A stretch of 38,831 nt of DNA from Moduliflexus sp964602655 (GTDB taxonomy: Bacteria > Moduliflexota > Moduliflexia > Moduliflexales > Moduliflexaceae): positions 1 through 38,831 of the forward strand of contig CAZRSF010000064.1 of assembly GCA_964602655.1 (NCBI GenBank), given 5' to 3'. Numbering within the stretch: the first letter of the stretch is position 1; every line of letters begins with the position of its first letter. This document shows positions 33,349 to 38,831 of this stretch, in pieces. The notes under the pieces are model-generated. The model made no database searches. It was not told the origin of the DNA and saw nothing but the letters and a program-made list of their open reading frames with translations. Both the position numbers and the translations under genes were made by a program.

Positions 33349-34236
33349 ATGAAACGAGAAATCTTGTTTGGCATCATCCTTTCCCTTCTTGTGTTCCAGC
33401 CACAGAACGCCGCCGCGAAAAACCCCAAAGTCACCATCTGCCACAAAGGCCATACCATCACGATTGCCGAATCTGCCGTCAACGCCCATCTCGCCCATGG
33501 CGATTCCGAGGGGGAATGCACGGAAGAGCAGCAAGCAGAAAGGGAGCAGGGCGAATATCACTACCTCTATTTTCTTTCCAGCCAGGTCTATTACGATGAA
33601 AGCCGCGCCTTATATTTCTTTCAAGTGGATGGCGAATGGCAGGAAGCGGCGGAATTGCCCGCGACCATTACGGTAAATCAACAGGAAATGGTCAGCGTTT
33701 CGCTCGATGTTGATCTCCCGTATATCGAACATGAAAGCATTCTGAAACGTTATCCTGTGCCGCAAGCAACAACAGCAGAATACCAGTATCAATATTATCC
33801 CTCCGCGCAGGTCTATTATGACCAGACGCGCACCCTCTATTTTTACCAGCTTGACGGTCAATGGCAGGAGGGCGAGCGTTTGCCCGAGTCCCTCACGATA
33901 GTTGCCGCAGAAGCCGTCAGTCTGGCGTTAACGGCTGCGACCCCGTATCTTCAACATGAAAAGATTCTCCTCCAATACCCTGTTCCCACCGCAACGCCGT
34001 TAGAATCAGAAGATACCGAGAAAGAGAAACCGCAGAAAAAAGTCACCATCTGTCATAAAGGCAAAAATACGCTCTTGATTGCCGAATCTGCCCTGCAAGC
34101 CCATCTCGATCACGGAGATACGATAGGCGCGTGTCAGAATCAGCAGAAGAAACAAGAGAATTCCAAACAGAAGGGGAACAGCGGAAAAGAAAAGCCAAAG
34201 AAATCTGAAAAACAAGAAAAGGGAAAGAAAAAATGA
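33349..34236 (+). CDS. Secreted repeat protein with two VTICHKG modules and two aromatic-rich modules
   Basis: 295 aa. A signal peptide (1-23, ending NAAAK) supports ATG 33349, which has AAGGAG upstream. Module 1 is VTICHKGHTITIAESAVNAH (28-47) followed by LAHGD; module 4 is VTICHKGKNTLLIAESALQAH (232-252) followed by LDHGD. This C-H...H...H-x-D-x-x-G-x-C pattern suggests a small metal- or disulfide-stabilised unit seen in many secreted bacterial proteins. Between them lie two copies of an aromatic unit (about 72-138 and 146-212) built on QVYYDxxRxLYFxQxDGxWQE and ending YPVP. The tail is Lys-rich. The role is unknown; a surface or matrix location is inferred. Confidence 0.8.
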   Translation: MKREILFGIILSLLVFQPQNAAAKNPKVTICHKGHTITIAESAVNAHLAHGDSEGECTEEQQAEREQGEYHYLYFLSSQVYYDESRALYFFQVDGEWQEAAELPATITVNQQEMVSVSLDVDLPYIEHESILKRYPVPQATTAEYQYQYYPSAQVYYDQTRTLYFYQLDGQWQEGERLPESLTIVAAEAVSLALTAATPYLQHEKILLQYPVPTATPLESEDTEKEKPQKKVTICHKGKNTLLIAESALQAHLDHGDTIGACQNQQKKQENSKQKGNSGKEKPKKSEKQEKGKKK

Positions 34237-34306
34237 TGTTCGCATCATTGTGGACGATGGGCGGAGAAACTCCGCCCCTACGAATGCCGCTGCCCTGACG
34301 CCAACA

Positions 34307-34552
34307 TCAGATTCGCCCAGGCACGAAGTCCACTTCCCGCACAGTGAGGTTAATCCGATTGGTATGCTGCCCGGATTTGTGCATCGTCAATTGAATTTCA
34401 TGCTCAACGGTCAGCACTTCGGCATACATGACCACGTTGTTAAAATGTTGGATGCGTAAAATCTCTTTTTCATTCGGGATGTAACGAGAATTAACGACGG
34501 CAATCAAATTCACCGGGTCCATGTGCAAATGATAAATATATAAATCGGCCAT
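34307..34552 (-). CDS. Small hypothetical protein
   Basis: 81 aa, beta-rich by inspection (NLIAVVNSRYIP, NNVVMYAEVLTVEHEIQLTM, INLTVREVDFVPG). GGAAGGA about 5 nt before ATG 34550-34552 gives a strong ribosome site and sets the start; the open frame 59 codons earlier does not. It is divergent from larC. I do not recognise a family. Confidence 0.65.
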   Translation of the reverse strand: MADLYIYHLHMDPVNLIAVVNSRYIPNEKEILRIQHFNNVVMYAEVLTVEHEIQLTMHKSGQHTNRINLTVREVDFVPGRI

Positions 34553-34727
34553 GTATCCTTCCTTTCCCCAAGATATTTCTTGACCTGATACGATGGATGT
34601 TTTATGTGAATGTCTGACATCCTTATGCAAGAACAGATCGTTATCATGGAAATTGTCAAGGAAAACCTTTGAGGAAGTGGTTGACGCAAGCGATAAACGC
34701 GACTTGCCGCCAATCGAGAATATTTTC

Positions 34728-35900
34728 ATGTCAAAAATCGCTTATTTCGAATGTTTTTCCGGCGCCAGCGGGAATATGATTCTCGGAGCGCTGATAGATG
34801 CGGGCGTTGCCGTCGAGACGCTTCGGAACGAATTACAGAAGCTGAATGTTTCAGGATTCGAATTGGTCTGCACCCGCGTCATGCGCAACGGCATCTCTGC
34901 CACGCATGTTGAGGTTAAGACCGAAGAAACCCACGCGCATCGCCATCTACATCATATTACGAAAATTATCGAACAAAGCTCGCTTGCCCCAATCATAAAA
35001 GAGAATGCGATCCGAGTCTTCACGCGCTTAGCCGAAGCCGAAGCCAGCGTCCACAATACCACGCCCGAACGCATCCATTTTCATGAAGTCGGCGCATTAG
35101 ACGCTATCGTGGATATTGTCGGCGCGGCCATTGGCTTGCATCTCCTCGGCGCGGATGCGATCTATGTCTCGCCGTTTTCGCTCGGCACAGGCTTTACCAC
35201 CTGTGCGCATGGCACGATTCCCGTGCCTGCTCCGGCAACCGTCGAATTGCTGAAAGGCAAACCTGTCCGGCAGAGCGACATAGAGGCGGAATTAGTCACG
35301 CCGACCGGCGCGGCGATTCTCAGCACGCTCGGCACGCATTTCGGTACGCCGCCACTCTGTCAGTTTGACGCGGTCGGATATGGCGCGGGAACGCGAGAAT
35401 TATCAATTCCAAACGTGCTGAGGTTAAATATTGGCGAACTCGCGACACACACGCCATACGATTCCGATACCGTCACCGTGCTGGAAACAAATATTGACGA
35501 CATGAATCCGCAGTGGTTTGATTACGTCTTCGAACGCGTCTATGCTGCGGGCGCGCTGGAAGTTTTTCTCACGCCTGCGCTGATGAAAAAGAATCGTCCA
35601 GGGAATCTTTTGACCGTGATTATGCCTGCCGCTGTTCGCGACGCAGTCATTGAAATTGTGTTGCGCGAAACGACCAGCATCGGCGTACGCTGGCATGAAA
35701 CGCAGCGAGCGAAAGCGCAGCGGGATTTTCGCGCGGTCGAAACATCATTTGGGACAATTTCACTCAAAATTTCGCGACTTGGCGAGCAAATTGTCAATGT
35801 GACACCAGAATACGATGATTGCCGCCGCGCCGCTGAACAGTCTGGCGTCCCGTTAAAACAGGTCTATCAGGCTGCGCTTGAAGCTGCCAGAGGAAATTGA
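34728..35900 (+). CDS. larC: Nickel-pincer cofactor biosynthesis protein LarC
   Basis: 390 aa of the LarC (DUF111) family, which inserts nickel into the pyridinium-bisthiocarboxylate mononucleotide cofactor used by lactate racemase LarA and related enzymes. Family landmarks are YFECFSGASGNMILGALIDAG (6-26), a His-rich segment THAHRHLHHI (68-77), IHFHEVGALDAIVDIVGAA and GTIPVPAPATVELLKG. The first ATG of the conserved sequence is at 34728; the ribosome site is weak and the open frame extends 45 codons upstream. In some lactobacilli larC is made by frameshifting from two frames; here it is one frame. larA, larB and larE are not in the window. Confidence 0.9.
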   Translation: MSKIAYFECFSGASGNMILGALIDAGVAVETLRNELQKLNVSGFELVCTRVMRNGISATHVEVKTEETHAHRHLHHITKIIEQSSLAPIIKENAIRVFTRLAEAEASVHNTTPERIHFHEVGALDAIVDIVGAAIGLHLLGADAIYVSPFSLGTGFTTCAHGTIPVPAPATVELLKGKPVRQSDIEAELVTPTGAAILSTLGTHFGTPPLCQFDAVGYGAGTRELSIPNVLRLNIGELATHTPYDSDTVTVLETNIDDMNPQWFDYVFERVYAAGALEVFLTPALMKKNRPGNLLTVIMPAAVRDAVIEIVLRETTSIGVRWHETQRAKAQRDFRAVETSFGTISLKISRLGEQIVNVTPEYDDCRRAAEQSGVPLKQVYQAALEAARGN

Positions 35901-35906
35901 CACAAC

Positions 35907-35937
35907 CATCTCACAGGTCTCGGAGACCTGTGAGATG
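35907..35937. terminator. Perfect 14-bp palindrome after larC
   Basis: CATCTCACAGGTCT (35907-35920) and AGACCTGTGAGATG (35924-35937) with a CGG loop, seven bases past the larC stop. There is no U-run on the plus strand, so it may be a repeat rather than a true terminator. Confidence 0.45.
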
Positions 35938-35949
35938 TCATATTTGTGT

Positions 35950-37890
35950 ATGAATATAGACGTATTTGCCGGTCACACTCCAACTCAACGCGTTCTCCTC
36001 ATCGGTTTGCTGATCCTGATTCTTGTCGCGCCATTCGATGAAGGCGGCAACAACTACATCGGCCAGGGAATCACGCAACTTCTGCTGCTCGGCGGCTGGA
36101 TGTTCTGGGCGATTCAGACGCTGCGGCGCGGAAAAATCACGCTGATTTTCGACCGCATAGATGGCTGGACATTTGCCGCAATCCTCTGGTGTTTCATCTC
36201 GCTGTCCCAAACCGACTATAAATACGCCACTGTGCTTGAATTGATCAAAATTTTTTCCTACGTGGCCGTATTTTATCTCGGACGCGCCTTGTTTCCGTTT
36301 CGTCAGGCGAACATGCTGATTTTACTGACGATTCTTGCCAGCAGCACGTTGCAGGCCATCATTGGCTGGGGGTTATTCCTCACGCATCAAACCCGTCTTT
36401 TACAGGCGGATATGGTGAACGCCAATATCTATTCGTGTTTTCTGCTGTTCGGGGCGAACATCGCCTTAAGCGTGCTGCTATTCGGCTCTCAGCATCTTTC
36501 CGGGGCATCGCGTCGAACAACATTCGTTTTTATTGGCCTGAGCAGTCTGTTTCTTTGTTTCTTAGTGTTGACGCTGTTTGCCCAAAACGAGTCTCGCAGC
36601 GCCTTTATCAGTCTGCTCGCCACCGGATTTTTTCTGACCGCATTTCGCAGCAAACGCCTCATGATCGGATTTCTCGTCATCGGCGCGATCTTGATCGTAT
36701 TGCCGTTTTCAGGCGGCAGCATGTTGCAACGCCTGCAAAAACGCGACGATCCGTATGCGTATGAACGGATCGGCATTTGGACCAGCAGCCTGAAGATGGT
36801 GCGGGATCATCCGGCGTTCGGCGTCGGTTTCGGCATGTTCAACGACTGGGCGAAATCGTATAATTTTCCGGTGGAACACACCGTCGCGCGCTATGGGAAA
36901 AATATCAATGAAGCGCATAGCGATTTGTTGCAAATCGCCTCAGAAACCGGCATCCCCGGACTGTGTATTTTTTTAGGCGGCATCGGACTTCTGCTGTGGC
37001 GCAGTTGGCAGCAATTACGCTTCGGGTTGCGCGATTGGCAGACAATGGCGGCGATCAGCGCGATGCTCGGCGTCTTGATTCAAGGACTCTTCGCCAATCT
37101 TCTGCTCTATCCGGCCATTCCCATCATTTTGACCATTCTGGCGACGCTGCTCACGGAACATGCGAACCTGTACCGGCAAAAAACGTTGACATTTCGAACC
37201 TCCTGGCGCTGGTATCTCCTATTAGGGCTGATCGGCGGTTATATCCTGATCTGGATCATCGGGTATCCGCTGTTCGGACATGTGCATTATTTACGATACG
37301 CAGAAGCATTGGGTCGTCAGGATCGGGCGACAGCCTTGAAAGAGCTTGACACGGCATTGGGATATATCCCGATTCATGCGAATTATCATTATGACCAGGC
37401 GATTCTGTATTTGGAGTTCTTTCGTAGAGGACACGATCCGGCGATTTTTGTTCAGGCCGAACAAGCGTTTTTGAGAGCTATTCAGGCGAATTCTGTCGAG
37501 TATATCTATTATGAAAGCCTGGCGTTGCTTTATCAGGAACAGTTCTATTTTCTCAAACCCCGTCCGAAAAGCATGGCGTTGAAAGCGCTTGACGCCTTTC
37601 AACACGCAAGCCGGCGCAATCCGTTCAACGCGTTCATCCATTTCTCGACCGCGCTGCTCTATGGCGACATGAATGAGTATGAGCGTGCGGCGAGCTTGCT
37701 TCGACAAGCGGTCGCATTAGAACCGAACTTTATCGCCGCCCATCAACTGCTCGGAAAATGTTACGATATTCTTGGGCGGCCTGTCGAATCCGAAGCTGCG
37801 ACGCGACGCGCCAACGAACTTCGTGAACAATATAAAACATATCAGCCGCAATCCCACTACGAATATACCTTGCTGCGTCCGTTAGGGTGA
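35950..37890 (+). CDS. O-antigen ligase/polymerase-like (Wzy/WaaL) protein with C-terminal TPRs
   Basis: About 646 aa. Roughly ten to twelve membrane segments occupy the first 450 residues. The large periplasmic loop expected in Wzy_C-family proteins is represented by YERIGIWTSSLKMVRDHPAFGVGFGMF and NEAHSDLLQIASETGIPG. The last 150 residues are soluble and form TPR-like helical pairs (YLEFFRRGHDPAIFVQAEQAF, ALDAFQHASRRNPFNAFIHFS, RAASLLRQAVALEPNFIAA). These proteins join or polymerise lipid-linked glycans in the inner membrane. The start is uncertain: ATG 35950 avoids the hairpin arm, while ATG 35935 and an earlier frame inside larC are alternatives. It could work with the glycosyltransferase 8 kb upstream. 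Confidence 0.85.
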   Translation: MNIDVFAGHTPTQRVLLIGLLILILVAPFDEGGNNYIGQGITQLLLLGGWMFWAIQTLRRGKITLIFDRIDGWTFAAILWCFISLSQTDYKYATVLELIKIFSYVAVFYLGRALFPFRQANMLILLTILASSTLQAIIGWGLFLTHQTRLLQADMVNANIYSCFLLFGANIALSVLLFGSQHLSGASRRTTFVFIGLSSLFLCFLVLTLFAQNESRSAFISLLATGFFLTAFRSKRLMIGFLVIGAILIVLPFSGGSMLQRLQKRDDPYAYERIGIWTSSLKMVRDHPAFGVGFGMFNDWAKSYNFPVEHTVARYGKNINEAHSDLLQIASETGIPGLCIFLGGIGLLLWRSWQQLRFGLRDWQTMAAISAMLGVLIQGLFANLLLYPAIPIILTILATLLTEHANLYRQKTLTFRTSWRWYLLLGLIGGYILIWIIGYPLFGHVHYLRYAEALGRQDRATALKELDTALGYIPIHANYHYDQAILYLEFFRRGHDPAIFVQAEQAFLRAIQANSVEYIYYESLALLYQEQFYFLKPRPKSMALKALDAFQHASRRNPFNAFIHFSTALLYGDMNEYERAASLLRQAVALEPNFIAAHQLLGKCYDILGRPVESEAATRRANELREQYKTYQPQSHYEYTLLRPLG

Positions 37891-38058
37891 GAAAACGGAC
37901 GAATGTTTGACGCCTGCCCTCTTCGGAAATCAAACCACCGAAAAATTTATGGTTCGCGTATCAAAATATTTTATGCTGAATCTCCCTTTATAGCAAGGGA
38001 AGCGCTAAAAACTTCAATCTATTTGATCATTTTAGATAATTTTTTTAGCATTTAACTC

Positions 38059-38086
38059 TTGATTTTTTGGGCAGGGGATATATTTT
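38059..38086 (+). promoter_or_regulatory. Predicted groESL promoter
   Basis: TTGATT (38059-38064) and TATTTT (38081-38086) with 16 bp between them; TATATT at 38079 is an overlapping alternative. Transcription would start at or just inside the CIRCE element. Confidence 0.5.
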
Positions 38087-38094
38087 GTCTTATG

Positions 38095-38121
38095 TTAGCA
38101 CTCGCAAAGAGTGAGTGCTAA
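38095..38121 (+). promoter_or_regulatory. CIRCE operator (HrcA binding site)
   Basis: TTAGCACTC (38095-38103), nine bases, GAGTGCTAA (38113-38121): a perfect match to the CIRCE consensus. HrcA repressor bound here would control groES-groEL in response to heat or misfolded protein. hrcA itself is not in the window. Confidence 0.97.
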
Positions 38122-38236
38122 TCAAAGATATATGTCATCGTTCATCACACCGCAATGGCATGTATGGTTGACGGAGTAAATTTCGACGAGAAATCGTCGC
38201 AGCGTTCGGAACTTTTTGACGAGGAGGTCAATGTTT

Positions 38237-38527
38237 ATGAAAATTCGTCCATTGCAAGATCGTATTTTAGTGAAACGCCTTGAATCGGCTGACAAAAAAA
38301 CCGCTGGCGGGATTATTATTCCCGATACAGTCAAAGAAAAACCCCAGGAAGGCGAAGTCATCGCTGTAGGCGCTGGCAAACCGGGCAAAGATGGGAATGT
38401 ATTGCCGATGACCGTGAAAATCGGCGATAAAGTCTTGTTCGGCAAATATTCCGGCAATGAAGTCAAAATTGATGATGTCGAATATATCATCATGCGAGAA
38501 GAAGATATTCTGGGCATTTTAGAATAA
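38237..38527 (+). CDS. groES: Co-chaperonin GroES
   Basis: 96 aa, the standard length. MKIRPLQDRILVKRLES, the mobile-loop region KKTAGGIIIPDT and the C-terminal YIIMREEDILGILE are all canonical. GAGGAGG at 38220-38226 supports this start; ATG 38231, two codons upstream, is also possible. It caps the GroEL chamber and is under CIRCE control. A strongly folded spacer separates it from groEL. Confidence 0.97.
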   Translation: MKIRPLQDRILVKRLESADKKTAGGIIIPDTVKEKPQEGEVIAVGAGKPGKDGNVLPMTVKIGDKVLFGKYSGNEVKIDDVEYIIMREEDILGILE

Positions 38528-38640
38528 AGATCGTTTCGAAGATAACATGTACGACGAAACTGTGTTTCGTCGCGGCGAAAAGCAGTTTCGCCGTACATTT
38601 CTGACACGTTATATCTGAAACGATTTTCAGTGAATGTTAT
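38528..38640. repeat. Branched inverted-repeat structure in the groES-groEL spacer
   Basis: The outer arms ATCGTTTCGAAGATAAC and GTTATATCTGAAACGAT pair with small bulges. Inside, GTAC..GGCGAAA pairs with TTTCGCCGTAC, and GACGAAAC with GTTTCGTC. The result would be a multi-branched RNA between the two cistrons, possibly tuning the GroES:GroEL ratio or marking an RNA-processing site. Confidence 0.6.
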
Positions 38641-38683
38641 TTACGCTACAGCGTATTTCAGAACAACAAAGGAGACTTGACGT

Positions 38684-38831
38684 ATGGCAAAACAATTGAA
38701 GTTCGGAGATGATGCGCGCGCTGCCGCGCTCAAAGGGTTGAATGTATTAGCCGATGCGGTGAAAATCACCCTCGGACCGAAAGGCCGCAATGTCGTGATC
38801 GACAAAAAATTCGGCTCCCCGACCAGCACCA
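38684..38831 (+). CDS. groEL: Chaperonin GroEL (5' part; runs off the window)
   Basis: 49 codons visible: MAKQLKFGDDARAAALKG, then KITLGPKGRNVVIDKKFGSP, the universally conserved GroEL N-terminus including the ATP-contacting LGPKGRN. AAGGAG 9 nt upstream sets the start. It is in the groES operon. The remaining roughly 500 residues lie beyond the right edge. Confidence 0.97.
   Translation, partial: MAKQLKFGDDARAAALKGLNVLADAVKITLGPKGRNVVIDKKFGSPTST

Noticed and set aside
35878..35949. Longer start for the Wzy-like protein inside larC
   Set aside because: The peptide from this stretch is not hydrophobic and spans the palindrome. TM1 starts well after ATG 35950.

Overview
The window looks like chromosomal DNA from a motile or chemotactic Gram-negative bacterium of roughly 50% GC. 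Support comes from a large che/MCP cluster, hybrid sensor kinases, an envelope protein with a PEP-CTERM sorting tail, an O-antigen-ligase/polymerase-like protein and HrcA/CIRCE-type control of groESL. The mixture recalls uncultured lineages such as KSB3/Modulibacteria (Candidatus Vecturithrix/Moduliflexus), but that is inference only. No rRNA, tRNA, CRISPR array, phage module or transposase gene is visible.

Layout. 1-4.2 kb (minus): a DUF2442 protein, an HsdR-type restriction subunit with no HsdM/HsdS in view, and a VanZ-like membrane protein. 4.2-9.1 kb (minus): two translationally coupled hybrid histidine kinases; the first carries an in-frame 54-codon insertion made by a small inverted-repeat element. 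9.5-11.0 kb (minus): glycerol kinase, divergent from a malic enzyme / Ldh2-type malate dehydrogenase pair (plus, 11.2-13.9 kb). 13.9-14.25 kb is packed with inverted repeats. 14.2-23.7 kb (minus): a chemotaxis operon cheA(-REC), cheW and three chemoreceptor genes; the middle receptor is a chimera produced by a 2162-bp tandem duplication. 23.8-24.6 kb: decayed gene fragments and repeats. 24.6-28.2 kb: serine hydrolase, glycine-zipper protein, membrane protein and glycosyltransferase. 28.75-30.3 kb: secreted beta-helix PEP-CTERM protein. 30.5-33.2 kb: polar amino-acid ABC transporter (binding protein, permease, ATPase). 33.3-37.9 kb: a secreted repeat protein with two VTICH motifs, a small unknown, LarC, and a Wzy/WaaL-like protein with TPRs. 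38.1 kb to the end: CIRCE, groES and the start of groEL.

The most notable structural signals are: (1) a roughly 155-bp MITE-like element (family B) with terminal inverted repeats and 8-bp target duplications, one copy of which sits in frame inside a kinase ATPase domain; (2) a roughly 105-bp multi-hairpin repeat (family A) in three intergenic copies; (3) a recombination-born chimeric chemoreceptor; (4) receptor C-termini matching the CheR/CheB-tethering pentapeptide pattern; (5) a barrel-sandwich-like insertion in an ABC permease; and (6) remnants of degraded genes. I did not identify a clearly new multi-gene defence or metabolic system. The candidates for novelty are the mobile repeat families and the modified signalling proteins.
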